This document shows, in pieces, positions 44,595 to 54,060 of a stretch of 64,000 nt of DNA. Made by a program: the position numbers and the translations under genes. The notes under the pieces are model-generated. The model did not search any database, was not told the origin of the DNA, and was given only the letters and a program-made list of their open reading frames with translations. Source of the DNA: Anaerofustis stercorihominis (GTDB lineage Bacteria; Bacillota; Clostridia; Eubacteriales; Anaerofustaceae). Location of the stretch: positions 1 through 64,000 of the forward strand of contig NZ_JANJZK010000013.1 of the NCBI RefSeq assembly GCF_024623185.1, given 5' to 3'. How positions within the stretch are numbered: position 1 is the first letter of the stretch; each line of letters opens with the position of its first letter.

Positions 44595-47378
44595 ATGAAA
44601 AAATCAAAACGATTTATTGCCGTTTTATTAGCTTTGATGCTGATGATTACGATAGTCCCTTCTCTATCTTTTGCTATGGATGAAGATGGAGAAATGATGT
44701 CACAAGAACAGACAGTTGTTTCTGATGAAGTGAAGAATGCTGATGATTCTGAGGTTGTGGATGTAACAAAAAATGAAGCAGATAAAAATGCAATCGATGA
44801 AGAAAAAAATAATAATAAGTCAAGTGATGAAAAGAGTGTTCAATCGGATGTAAAGAAATCTACATCGGTAAAAGAGTCTAAATCATCGACTCCATATTAT
44901 TATATAGAATATAAACAAGAAAAAGTAAACTATACTAATGTAGAAGTATATATACCTATGTATGATAAGCTTACTCAAAAAGGTTATGCGGATAAAGCAA
45001 AGGTAGTTGCGACAATGTCTTACGCAGGGCAGACAACTAAATCATATAACAATACTATCACGCTTTCATCTTTATCGGCAAAATCAGGGAAAGTGAGTAT
45101 AAAATTTCCTGCATATGGTAAGTGGAATGTAAAAACCGAGTTTTATAAAGGTTCTAAAAAAGTTTATACCACTAAAAATACTAATATTGGTATAAAGGCA
45201 GAAGAGTATAATTTAGCGTCACTTTGCGGTACTTTTCCTGTAACATATGCAACACTCAAATTGTGGGATATAACCAAAAACGCGTCTGGGGATCCGATTC
45301 CAACATTCATGGTTTTAGAAAGACCATATTCATATGACTGGAATGAATTGCCGGAAAATGTTTACGAAGTTCCATATATTAAAAATCCAAATCATACAAA
45401 ATGGGAAAGCATTGCACCGAGAACAGCTAATCAGATGGCAGCTTATGTAAAAGATTTATATTCATTGGATAATAATGCAAAGTTCCATTTGTATAGTGTA
45501 GATATTTATTCTTATACAATACTTGCACTTTTCTATAAAAACAGAATACCCGAAAGTAATTTTGAAGTAACGATGCTCTCTGACGGTACAGGTTCATATT
45601 GGCCATTCAACAGTGTATTCAATGTTGCTAATCCTCAAGACAGATATAATGAAATGAAGCAAACTTGGGAAAATTTGAAGAAAGAAGCTTACGATACACA
45701 AAAAATTCCTGATTTAAGCAAGATCCCATACACTAATGGAGCTACTACTACAGGCTTGATTTATTATCCTTATGTTATAGCAAAAGAAGAAGGCTATGAA
45801 TGGTGGGTTGCAAGAACTGATGCTTTTAATATACAAAATGCTGATATGCTTTCAGATGTAAAAAGTGTAGCTACCAGAGTAAACATAAATGATTTATTGA
45901 ATGCATTGAAAGCAAAAGGATTAAGGACAGAACTTGAATTCAAGGCTTTATATAATTTTAACGACAGTTATTTTGAAAAAGCAGAAAAGGAAAATAAAAA
46001 AGTTATGCTGTTCTTAGGTACAACAGTAGGTAATACTGTTAATGTAGCAGGTAAAGAACAGGATTTTAAAGATTATGCAAGATTTACAATGGCATATTAT
46101 GGAGATAAATATATTTATTATTATAAAGGACATCCTGCAACACCTACCGATTTATATCAGTGGAAGCAAGATGAACTAAAGAATTTGGATGTTATAGATA
46201 TTGAATCCGCAATGGCTGCAGAGCTTATATTATATTTTTATCCTGATGCTTACTTAAGCGGATATTCTACATCCGTATTCGAAAATACAAATGATGTAGA
46301 TAAAAAATGCGGTTTGTTTAATTGTACAAAATCTGCTTCTTCCAGTTTTGTATACGGAAAAGATATGGATTATTATTGTTCAAAAATAACAGCTTCCAGC
46401 GAAGAGTCCATAAAAAAATTATGTTCTGGCGCAAGCAGTGATTTTAAGGGATTTTATTTAATAGAATTTAATGACAATGTTTCCAAATCTTTTAATACGG
46501 CAATTTGGAATGCAAATAATTCTACAATAACATATTACCAAAAAGATGGAAATAATTATAAGTTCGTTAAAAAAGAAGATTCTGTTAAGTCAAGAAACAT
46601 AACTACCGCTAAGACAACGTATACAGTTTATGCTGGTGCAAAACCTTTCTCTTTATCTGCCAAAACAACAGGCACTGCTGATTTCAGTTATAAATCCAGT
46701 AATACAAATATTGCTACTGTTAATTCGAACGGCGTAGTTACTCCTAAAAAGCCTGGAAAAGTAACAATAAGAATAGATGTTGCGGCTACGGGATTTTATA
46801 AAAACGCTTCTAAGGATGTTACGATTATTGTAAAATCAAAAGAAAGAAAAATAACTACAAGTAAATCAACATATAAAATTTATGTAGGTGCAAAAAGATT
46901 TCCTTTATTTGCTAAGACTATCGGATCAAGTTCTTTTAGTTATACATCCAGTAATAAAAACGTTGCTAATGTTAGTTCTAAAGGTATAGTCGTTCCTAAA
47001 AATCCGGGAAAAGTAACAATAAAAATAAATGTTAAAGCTTCAGGAATTTATGATAAAGCTTTTAAGAATGTTAATGTTATTGTAGCACCTAAAAAAGGTA
47101 AAATAACAAAATTAATTTCTAAAGGGAATAAAAGGTTAGGTGTGCGATTTGCTAAAGATATCAAGAGCAGTGGATATCAAATTGTAGTTGCAAGAAATAA
47201 ACGTTTTACACAAAATAAGAAAACGATAAATGTTAAATCATATAAAACAACAGGGGTTAATTTTTCTAAGTTAAAATCAAAAAGCAAATATTATGTAAGA
47301 GTAAGATCTTATAAAACTATTTCAGGAAAAAAATATTACGGACCTTGGAGTAGTGTAAAAGCAATAAGAACAAGATAA
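44595..47378 (+). CDS. Secreted multidomain protein with glycosyltransferase-like core, two Ig-like and one Fn3 domain
   Basis: 927 residues. Signal peptide ~1-27 (cut near SFAMDEDG); acidic/Lys-rich linker ~28-105; a beta domain ~108-200; a large core ~200-665; Big_2-type Ig domains ~668-752 and ~753-835 (YKSSNTNIATVNSNGVVTPK and its copy); Fn3-like ~836-927. The core contains YKGHPATPTDL (~509-519) and AMAAELILYFYPDAYLSGYS, the HP...E...SGYS pattern of polysialyltransferase-like GT-B enzymes. That similarity is by eye. No anchor motif is seen. AAAGGGGAG precedes the ATG. Confidence 0.8.
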   Translation: MKKSKRFIAVLLALMLMITIVPSLSFAMDEDGEMMSQEQTVVSDEVKNADDSEVVDVTKNEADKNAIDEEKNNNKSSDEKSVQSDVKKSTSVKESKSSTPYYYIEYKQEKVNYTNVEVYIPMYDKLTQKGYADKAKVVATMSYAGQTTKSYNNTITLSSLSAKSGKVSIKFPAYGKWNVKTEFYKGSKKVYTTKNTNIGIKAEEYNLASLCGTFPVTYATLKLWDITKNASGDPIPTFMVLERPYSYDWNELPENVYEVPYIKNPNHTKWESIAPRTANQMAAYVKDLYSLDNNAKFHLYSVDIYSYTILALFYKNRIPESNFEVTMLSDGTGSYWPFNSVFNVANPQDRYNEMKQTWENLKKEAYDTQKIPDLSKIPYTNGATTTGLIYYPYVIAKEEGYEWWVARTDAFNIQNADMLSDVKSVATRVNINDLLNALKAKGLRTELEFKALYNFNDSYFEKAEKENKKVMLFLGTTVGNTVNVAGKEQDFKDYARFTMAYYGDKYIYYYKGHPATPTDLYQWKQDELKNLDVIDIESAMAAELILYFYPDAYLSGYSTSVFENTNDVDKKCGLFNCTKSASSSFVYGKDMDYYCSKITASSEESIKKLCSGASSDFKGFYLIEFNDNVSKSFNTAIWNANNSTITYYQKDGNNYKFVKKEDSVKSRNITTAKTTYTVYAGAKPFSLSAKTTGTADFSYKSSNTNIATVNSNGVVTPKKPGKVTIRIDVAATGFYKNASKDVTIIVKSKERKITTSKSTYKIYVGAKRFPLFAKTIGSSSFSYTSSNKNVANVSSKGIVVPKNPGKVTIKINVKASGIYDKAFKNVNVIVAPKKGKITKLISKGNKRLGVRFAKDIKSSGYQIVVARNKRFTQNKKTINVKSYKTTGVNFSKLKSKSKYYVRVRSYKTISGKKYYGPWSSVKAIRTR

Positions 47379-47409
47379 TAAAAAAGAGAGATTTATTCTC
47401 TCTTTTTTA
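47379..47409. terminator. Bidirectional terminator
   Basis: AAAAAAGAGAGA-tttat-TCTCTCTTTTTT. Ends the secreted-protein gene and the small minus-strand gene. Confidence 0.85.
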
Positions 47410-47434
47410 TTTAATATAATTTAATGCGTTAACA

Positions 47435-47569
47435 TTATCTGTTTTGGTTGTTGTTTTTATTAGATTGGTTATTATTATTTTTGTTAGATTGATTTTGTTC
47501 ATTCTTATTAGATTGGTTTTGGTTGTTTTTATTAGATTGATTTTGATTGTTTTGATTTTTATTACTCAT
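47435..47569 (-). CDS. 44-residue Asn/Gln-rich microprotein
   Basis: From ATG 47569, behind a textbook GAAAAGGAG site, the minus strand codes MSNKNQNNQNQSNKNNQNQS and continues with the same period to a terminal Arg: about five repeats of the unit QSNKNNQN. Composition is almost only N, Q, K and S, with no hydrophobic residue. It ends at a strong terminator. No family can be assigned; similar low-complexity peptides in spore-formers are associated with spores, but that is only a hint. Confidence 0.6.
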   Translation of the reverse strand: MSNKNQNNQNQSNKNNQNQSNKNEQNQSNKNNNNQSNKNNNQNR

Positions 47570-47676
47570 TTTAATAATCTCCTTTTCTTTATTTTCTAAT
47601 TATATTATTACCTGAATTGAAAATTATATAGTAGGAAATTTTAGGTTATTTATTTAAATTGAATTTTATATCATGT

Positions 47677-47828
47677 CAAAAACTGTACTTAATGTAACAA
47701 ATCAAAATAAGTAAATATATTTTATATATGAAATATATTTATAGATATTATAACATGTAATAATTACAATATCTTATATTTGTTATTTTTTTATTCTAAC
47801 ATAATTTTATCAAAAAGTACAGTATATG
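47677..47828. repeat. Inverted 18-bp repeats flanking a 116-bp segment, copy A
   Basis: CAAAAACTGTACTTAATG at 47677-47694 faces CAAAAAGTACAGTATATG at 47811-47828, which reads CATATACTGTACTTTTTG on the other strand (14 of 18 match). The right arm ends 51 nt before the first large transferase gene. The arms also read partly as direct repeats (TCAAAAA before and ATGTAACAAA after the core in both). Same consensus as copy B at 53871-54024. Confidence 0.7.
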
Positions 47829-47879
47829 TAACAAAATTTGTATTGTTTTTTATATACTTTATATTTAATGGAGGGAATT

Positions 47880-49979
47880 ATGAATAAGCGAAGAAGAATA
47901 CTATACTTCAAAAATATTATTCTTATTTTATTATCTTTTTTTTGTGGTTTTTCATTTTTATTTAATTTAAAAGGTCATACTTCAATATCTATAACAAGAT
48001 TTTTAAATGATCACAATATCAGTGTTAATGTAATAACTAAAGTATTCTCAGACTTATTTATATCTGTAAATAAAAATATAATAATTTATTTAATTATATG
48101 TGTTTTTATATTTTTACTTATAAAATTTTATTTTGAAAATATTAGATTAACAAAAAAAGAGATAATAGTTATATCATTACTAAGTGTTATGTTTTCTGTA
48201 TTTTGTTATTTATTTGATATTTTGAATAAGGAGTTAATAACAAATTATATTATTTTAAGATTTTGGATAAAAATACTTGGATTATCATTGATTTTATATT
48301 GTTCAATTTCAATTATTTATAAAAATATTGATAAATTTGTATATAAAAATTTTGATAATAAAAAAGTTATAGAAAATAAAAAGAAAATTATTATTGGTAG
48401 TTTCTTATTTATATTGGCATGTTGGATACCTTATATAATCTCTCATTATCCTGCTATGTTTATGGGAGATACTGTTGATCAGTTAAGGCAGATAATAGGG
48501 CTTACCAATAAAACTTTACTGTATGTTAGTGATCCCATAAATCCAAATGTTGTTATAAATGACAGTAATCCTGTTTTTTTAACATTTATAATATCTATTT
48601 TTGTTAAAATGGGTCAATTATTGGGAAATATTAATTATGGTTTTTTCTTATATGTAGTTATTCAAGTATTTATGAGTATTAGCTTGTTTAGCTATTCAAT
48701 ATACTTTGGAGTAAAAAAAGGTATAAATAAATATTTATGTATATTGGGATTATTGTTTTATTCTCTATTTCCAATGTTTCCAATGTATGCAGTGACCATA
48801 GTAAAAAACATGATTTTTGGTATATTTTATTTTATATATTTATTTATGTTTTATGAAATTATATATAATTCAGAAAAAAGTTTAGGTAATAAAGTATTTT
48901 TAATTAAGTTTGTCATTTGTCAGTTATTAATGATGTTATTTATAAAACATGGTATATATATTGTTTTATTATCGGGAATTGTGCTAATAATAAATAAAAA
49001 ACAATACTGGAAAAAGCTTGCAATTAGTTTATTTGTTCCTTTATTTATATTCCAAGTATTATTTACAAATTTACTTCTTCCTTATTTGGGAATATCTAAA
49101 GGGAAATCAGCTGAAATGTATAGTATTCCTTTTCAGCAAACGGGATTATATGTTAAAAAGCATGAAAATGAAATAACAAAAGATGAAAAAGAAGCAATAA
49201 ATAGTTCCCTTTATTATAATAGAATAAAAGAAAAATATAATCCTATACTTTCAGACGGAATGAAAGATGCTTCATTTAGGCAAAATTGCAGCAGTGAAGA
49301 CTTAATTGCTTATTTTAAAATATGGTTTAAAATGTTTTTTAAACATCCATTAACCTATTTTCAAGCAACTTATATGAATAATGCAGGATATTTTAATCCT
49401 AAATATAAGCCTAAACTATATTATAAAGAAAATAATATGGATAGAGCTACAACCTATATGTGTGCCGGCAAAGTATTTTGGGGTAACAATCATAAAATTA
49501 ATTATGAATATTCAGTTAAGGGATCGGATAAAAAATATGTTACTGATAGTGTGACAAAAATAAAGATTGACAGAAGTAATAGGAATATATTTTATATAGA
49601 TAAAAAAACTAAAAAAATAATAGAATTGGAGCCTAGTAATAAGATATGGCTTCAATTTGAAAATCCATTTAAACATGTACGTAGTATATTATATAAAATA
49701 ACTTCAAAACTTCAAGGTATCACTATTATAAAATATTTTTTCGGATTGGGTACTTATGCTTGGATATGTATTTTAATTATAGTTTTTGGAATTCTTAAAA
49801 AGAAAAAAGATTTAATACTGTTTATGGTTCCAACTATAGCCAGTTATTTAATAATGATAGCAGGTCCCTATGCAGGATTTAGGTATGCATATCCTATTGT
49901 ACAAAGTATATTTTTATTAATAGTAGTAGCAATAAAAGAATTAAATAATAATGAAGAATTAAGGAAAATAAAAGAATAA
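47880..49979 (+). CDS. Large multi-spanning membrane protein (DUF6020-like), transferase A
   Basis: 699 residues with ~12 predicted helices. The first outer loop carries ACWIPYIISHYPAMFMGDTV, with an acidic residue where GT-C-fold glycosyltransferases have their catalytic Asp/Glu. LGISKGKSAEMYSIPFQQTG (~400-420) is conserved in all three paralogues, and a soluble part follows (~420-600). The last 78 residues are identical to transferase C. ATG 47880 follows GGAGGG. By analogy with gtrC it may move a lipid-linked sugar to a surface acceptor; this is inferred. Confidence 0.75.
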   Translation: MNKRRRILYFKNIILILLSFFCGFSFLFNLKGHTSISITRFLNDHNISVNVITKVFSDLFISVNKNIIIYLIICVFIFLLIKFYFENIRLTKKEIIVISLLSVMFSVFCYLFDILNKELITNYIILRFWIKILGLSLILYCSISIIYKNIDKFVYKNFDNKKVIENKKKIIIGSFLFILACWIPYIISHYPAMFMGDTVDQLRQIIGLTNKTLLYVSDPINPNVVINDSNPVFLTFIISIFVKMGQLLGNINYGFFLYVVIQVFMSISLFSYSIYFGVKKGINKYLCILGLLFYSLFPMFPMYAVTIVKNMIFGIFYFIYLFMFYEIIYNSEKSLGNKVFLIKFVICQLLMMLFIKHGIYIVLLSGIVLIINKKQYWKKLAISLFVPLFIFQVLFTNLLLPYLGISKGKSAEMYSIPFQQTGLYVKKHENEITKDEKEAINSSLYYNRIKEKYNPILSDGMKDASFRQNCSSEDLIAYFKIWFKMFFKHPLTYFQATYMNNAGYFNPKYKPKLYYKENNMDRATTYMCAGKVFWGNNHKINYEYSVKGSDKKYVTDSVTKIKIDRSNRNIFYIDKKTKKIIELEPSNKIWLQFENPFKHVRSILYKITSKLQGITIIKYFFGLGTYAWICILIIVFGILKKKKDLILFMVPTIASYLIMIAGPYAGFRYAYPIVQSIFLLIVVAIKELNNNEELRKIKE

Positions 49980-49981
49980 AA

Positions 49982-50683
49982 ATGAAAGTTTTAGTAATAA
50001 TACCGGCATATAATGAAAGTAAAAGTATAGAAAAAGTTTTAATGGAATTAAAAGAAAATAATCCTTCTATTGACTACTTAGTAATAAATGATTGTTCAAA
50101 AGATAATACCAAAGAAGTTCTTGATAGAATAAATGCTAATTACCTGGACTTGCCCTTAAATTTAGGAATTGGAGGTGGAGTACAATCCGGTTATATCTAT
50201 GCCAAAGAAAATAATTATGATATAGTAATACAGCTCGATGGTGACGGACAGCATGATTCATCTTATATCAAAGAGGCAATAAAACCTATTGTTAATGATG
50301 AAGCAGACTGTGTCATAGGTTCTAGATTTATAAATAATGAGGGATTTCAATCGTCTTTTTTAAGGCGAATGGGAATAAAGTTTTTAAGTTTTCTTATAAA
50401 GTTTTGTTGTGGTGTAAAGATATATGATGTAACAAGTGGATTTAGGGCTGTAAACAGAGAAATGATAGAATTATTTTCATATGATTATGCATCAGATTAT
50501 CCCGAGCCTGAAGCCATAGTTACGGCTAGTATAAATGGTTTTAGATTAAAAGAATTCCCTGTAATCATGAGGGAGAGAGTAGAAGGCGAAAGTTCCATAA
50601 AAAGCTTTAAGTCCATTTATTTTATGATTAAAGTATCTTTAGCAATAATAATAAAAAGATTATCAGGTAAGGTAAGAGGTTAA
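49982..50683 (+). CDS. GT2 glycosyltransferase, polyprenyl-phosphate sugar synthase type (copy 1)
   Basis: 233 residues of GT-A fold: LVIIPAYNESKSIEKVL at the N-terminus, the acidic pair in YLVINDCSKDN, and VIQLDGDGQHDSSYI with the metal-binding DGD (~84-86), as in DPM1/GtrB enzymes. RERVEGESSIKSFKSIYFMI near the C-terminus is typical of this group. There are no full membrane helices, only an amphipathic end. Expected product: undecaprenyl-phosphate hexose. Starts 2 nt after transferase A; identical to the gene at 56166. Confidence 0.9.
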   Translation: MKVLVIIPAYNESKSIEKVLMELKENNPSIDYLVINDCSKDNTKEVLDRINANYLDLPLNLGIGGGVQSGYIYAKENNYDIVIQLDGDGQHDSSYIKEAIKPIVNDEADCVIGSRFINNEGFQSSFLRRMGIKFLSFLIKFCCGVKIYDVTSGFRAVNREMIELFSYDYASDYPEPEAIVTASINGFRLKEFPVIMRERVEGESSIKSFKSIYFMIKVSLAIIIKRLSGKVRG

Positions 50684-50687
50684 TAAT

Positions 50688-51059
50688 ATGAACGGTACAC
50701 TTAGAATTGTAATGGTTATAGCAATTTTAATATATTTTGTATGTATAATACATTTATTAAAGAAGGAAAGATTAAATTTAAAATATTCATTGTTGTGGTT
50801 ACTATCTGGATTGCTGATGTTATTTGTTGTGATTTTTCCCGAGTTTATAAGATTGATAATTCATAAAATGGGAATATTAGAATTGACCAATGGTGTATTT
50901 GCGATTACAATATTCCTTATAATTATATTGCTTATGTCAATAACATCAATAGTATCTACATTAAACAATAGAAGCAGATCTTTAGTACAAAGATGTGCAC
51001 TGTATGAAAAGAGAATTAGAATCTTGGAACATCAAATAGAAGAGTTGAAAAATAAGTAA
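50688..51059 (+). CDS. DUF2304 membrane protein (copy 1)
   Basis: 123 residues: three membrane helices (~4-24, 34-54, 65-90) with LNLKYSLLWLLSGLLMLFVV and then a short coiled coil, YEKRIRILEHQIEELKNK. DUF2304 proteins usually accompany GT2 and GtrA genes in glycan loci; their job is unknown, probably partners of the GT2. It starts 4 nt after the GT2 gene. Identical to 56872-57243. Confidence 0.85.
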   Translation: MNGTLRIVMVIAILIYFVCIIHLLKKERLNLKYSLLWLLSGLLMLFVVIFPEFIRLIIHKMGILELTNGVFAITIFLIIILLMSITSIVSTLNNRSRSLVQRCALYEKRIRILEHQIEELKNK

Positions 51060-51077
51060 AAGGATTAAAATATATTT

Positions 51078-51512
51078 ATGAATATTTTAAAAGAGTACTA
51101 CGAAAAATATAAGGAATTAATTTTATATCTTGTCTTTGGAGTTGGTACAACTGTAGTTAATTGGGCTTCTTATTGTATATGTATTAAATATGTAGGGATT
51201 AATATTTTTATTTCAAATATATTATCATGGGTTTTTGCTACAATATTTGCATTTATTACAAATAAAATATGGGTTTTTGATAGTAAAAGATGGGATATCA
51301 ATATATTTTGTAAAGAATTGTTTTTATTTGTTTCTACTCGCTTAGGTACAGGTGCTTTTGAAATTTTATTTGTTCCTATATTAATTAATCTAGGTTTAAA
51401 TCAAATGATTTTTGGAATAGAAGGAATGCTTTCAAAGATTATTGTAAGTATTACGGTAGTTATTTTAAATTATGTTTTTAGTAAACTATTAATTTTTAAA
51501 GATAAAAAGTAG
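51078..51512 (+). CDS. GtrA-family flippase-like protein
   Basis: 144 residues with four helices. YLVFGVGTTVVNWASYCICI starts the domain, ISNILSWVFATIFAFITNKI and WVFDSK follow, and VILNYVFSKLLIFK closes it: the full GtrA pattern. GtrA proteins flip polyprenyl-phosphate sugars to the outer face of the membrane. Only one copy exists in the island, outside the duplicated 1.3-kb module. It lies between DUF2304 copy 1 and transferase B. Confidence 0.92.
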   Translation: MNILKEYYEKYKELILYLVFGVGTTVVNWASYCICIKYVGINIFISNILSWVFATIFAFITNKIWVFDSKRWDINIFCKELFLFVSTRLGTGAFEILFVPILINLGLNQMIFGIEGMLSKIIVSITVVILNYVFSKLLIFKDKK

Positions 51513-51596
51513 TAATTAAATAATTACGAATGTACTTTTATATTTATTTCTATAGAAATATAAAGTATATTTATTTTTGTATGTGGAGAAAGTAAA

Positions 51597-53684
51597 TTGA
51601 ATAAAAAGTATAAAATAAAATATTTTTTTATATTGCTTTTATCATTTATTTCATCAATATCATTGATAATAAATGTAAAGCCTGTAAAAATGAAAACAAT
51701 AAATAATTTTTTAGCTAATAACAATTTAAGTTATAATACCATAAATAAAGTATTAATTGATTTTAAATTTTCATTAACTTATGAAAATATTATTTTATTA
51801 GGTTTTTTATTTTTATCTATTTTAATTCTATTTTGTTATGTAAATAAAAAATATAGTGTTAATAGAAGTGAAAAAATTTGTTTTTTTATATTAAGTTTTG
51901 TGTTTTCTTTCTTTGTTATTTATTCTAAAATAGTTTATTTAGACACGATATATAAGGTAATCATTTTGAAGTCTCTAGTAAAAATGGTTGGTTTATCTTT
52001 TTTATTTTACAATATGATAATTTTATTGTATAAAAATATTTTTTGTTTATTCGAAAATAGTTTAAATAATAATTTTATTTTAAATAAAAGAAATAAAATT
52101 ATTTTATTTAGTGCACTAATTATATTTTTTTGCTGGTTACCATATATAATTGCTTATTATCCCGGAATATTAATGGATGATAGTGTTGACCAAATTAGAC
52201 AAATATTTGGGCTTACGAATGTTACTTATTTAAGGATTTCTAATCCATTATCTCCAAGCATTTTTATAAATGATAGTAATCCCGTTTTTAATACATTTTT
52301 ATTATCCATTTTTATTAAATTGGGACAACTTATTAATAATTTAGGATTTGGAGTATTCTTATTTTCTATAATTCAAGTTTTTATAAATATTTTGGTATTT
52401 TCGTACAGTTTATATTTTATTTTAAATCTTGGCGTAAATAAAAAAGTTGTATTTTTTGTTTTAATTTTTTACTCTTTATTTCCATTAATTCCTATGTATT
52501 CATATACATTATGTAAAACATCATTATTTGGTGCCTTTTATTTGATGTATATTATGATGTTTTTTAAACTGGCGTATAATGTTAAAGACAATATAAATAA
52601 TAAAAATTTTTTATTTTATTTTGCGATAATAGAACTATTAATGATGTTACTTATTAAACATGGAATTTATATAGTACTTTTAAGTGGTATTGGTTTATTA
52701 TTTTATAAATTTAAATATTGGAAAAAAATAAGTTTAGTATTAACTATACCTATTTTAATTTTTCAAATTTTATTTACAAGTATGTTATTACCTGCACTTG
52801 GAATTTCAAAAGGCAAGTCAGCAGAGATGTATAGTATTCCTTTTCAGCAAACAGCTAGATATGTTACTTATTATGGTAATGAGGTGACTTCAAGTGAAAA
52901 AGAAACTATTAATAAAGTTTTAATTTATAATAAAATTGTAAAAAATTATAATCCTACTAAATCCGATGGTATAAAGGATAGATCATATAGGTCTAATCAT
53001 ACATTAAATGACATGAAATCTTATATAAGAGTATGGTTTAAGATGTTTTTTAAGCATCCTCTATGTTACTTTGATGCTACATTTATAAATAATGTTTCAT
53101 ATTTTGATCCAAATGAAAAAGTATGGTTTTATTATAAAGATAAGGATATGGAAAGAAGTACAAAATTCTTAGTATCAGACGATGTGTTTTTATCAGATAC
53201 AGGGGCCACCATGAGAACTTACTCTGTCAAAGATACAAATCAAAAAATAATCTTAAGCTATAAAGATGTATTAAATAATACTGAATTAAATAAAAATGAA
53301 AAGACTTTGATATACAAAGATAAGAAAACAAAAAAGGAATATGAATTAAAAAATAATAACAATTTATGGATTAGTTCAAATGTAAAATTTGATTCTTTTA
53401 GAGATATGTTATTTGAATTAACTAATATTGCCAGTAAAATTCCGGGAATAGGTTTATTCTTCTCTATGGCAAGTTATACTTGGATATTTATTGTTTTATT
53501 AGGCTTTGCTTTTTTTAAAAGAGATAAAAATACTATATTATTTTTAATACCTACAATCGTTAATTACTTAATATTAATAGCAGGTCCTTATGCCGGATTT
53601 AGATATTTATATCCATTATTACAGTCATTTTTTATAATAATATTCGTGGTTTTTCAAAAGTTATTTATTAAAAATTTTAGATAA
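51597..53684 (+). CDS. Large multi-spanning membrane protein (DUF6020-like), transferase B
   Basis: 695 residues, starting at TTG 51597 behind TGGAGAAAG. Same plan as A and C: CWLPYIIAYYPGILMDDSVDQI in the first loop with an Asp pair, then LGISKGKSAEMYSIPFQQTA. Overall it is the most diverged paralogue, with few shared stretches in the soluble part. It is not followed by its own GT2/DUF2304 module and ends at a terminator. The spacer before it has the palindrome TATTTCTATAGAAATA and a TGTACTTTT box near 51530. Confidence 0.75.
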   Translation: MNKKYKIKYFFILLLSFISSISLIINVKPVKMKTINNFLANNNLSYNTINKVLIDFKFSLTYENIILLGFLFLSILILFCYVNKKYSVNRSEKICFFILSFVFSFFVIYSKIVYLDTIYKVIILKSLVKMVGLSFLFYNMIILLYKNIFCLFENSLNNNFILNKRNKIILFSALIIFFCWLPYIIAYYPGILMDDSVDQIRQIFGLTNVTYLRISNPLSPSIFINDSNPVFNTFLLSIFIKLGQLINNLGFGVFLFSIIQVFINILVFSYSLYFILNLGVNKKVVFFVLIFYSLFPLIPMYSYTLCKTSLFGAFYLMYIMMFFKLAYNVKDNINNKNFLFYFAIIELLMMLLIKHGIYIVLLSGIGLLFYKFKYWKKISLVLTIPILIFQILFTSMLLPALGISKGKSAEMYSIPFQQTARYVTYYGNEVTSSEKETINKVLIYNKIVKNYNPTKSDGIKDRSYRSNHTLNDMKSYIRVWFKMFFKHPLCYFDATFINNVSYFDPNEKVWFYYKDKDMERSTKFLVSDDVFLSDTGATMRTYSVKDTNQKIILSYKDVLNNTELNKNEKTLIYKDKKTKKEYELKNNNNLWISSNVKFDSFRDMLFELTNIASKIPGIGLFFSMASYTWIFIVLLGFAFFKRDKNTILFLIPTIVNYLILIAGPYAGFRYLYPLLQSFFIIIFVVFQKLFIKNFR

Positions 53685-53761
53685 ATCATTAAGTAATTAG
53701 GTTTAAGAATATTTTATAACTAAAATTATAAGCAAGTTTAATAAAAATATTAATAATTAAT

Positions 53762-53788
53762 AAAAAAGAGAGATTAAATCTCTTTTTT
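53762..53788 (+). terminator. Terminator after transferase B
   Basis: AAAAAAGAGA-gattaaa-TCTCTTTTTTT. Confidence 0.85.
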
Positions 53789-53870
53789 TATTATCATCAA
53801 AATTAAAACAAATTTATTAATTTTGATTAAATCTTTTCATTTGGGAAAAAATAAATTCATTTAAAATTAT

Positions 53871-54024
53871 AAAAAACTGTACTTTTTGGTAGAAATATGA
53901 TAGTATATTTTAGTAATAAAATTATTACTGTAAATAAGATATAAAGTCATATAAACTAGATTTTTAATACAAAGGAAATAAAATAATAGCGTAAATTTTA
54001 ATTTATCAAAAAGTACAGATTTTG
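53871..54024. repeat. Inverted 18-bp repeats flanking a 118-bp segment, copy B
   Basis: AAAAAACTGTACTTTTTG at 53871-53888 faces CAAAAAGTACAGATTTTG at 54007-54024. On the other strand the latter reads CAAAATCTGTACTTTTTG (16 of 18 match; 12 bp, CTGTACTTTTTG, perfect). The right arm ends 36 nt before transferase C. Arms and spacing match copy A. Confidence 0.75.
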
Positions 54025-54060
54025 GTTTATATGATTAATATTTAATTAAGGAGATTAATT

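Larger units (their letters stand above)
49743..51061 (+). repeat. 1,319-bp direct repeat, copy 1
   Basis: Identical by eye to 55927-57245, including spacers. Covers the last 78 codons of transferase A, the GT2 gene, DUF2304 and 5 nt from its stop. Flanking DNA diverges sharply at both ends. Confidence 0.92.

Noticed and set aside
47838-47879. N-terminal extension of transferase A (start 47838)
   Set aside because: The GGAGGG site and the lengths of the other two paralogues (695 and 700 residues) support ATG 47880.
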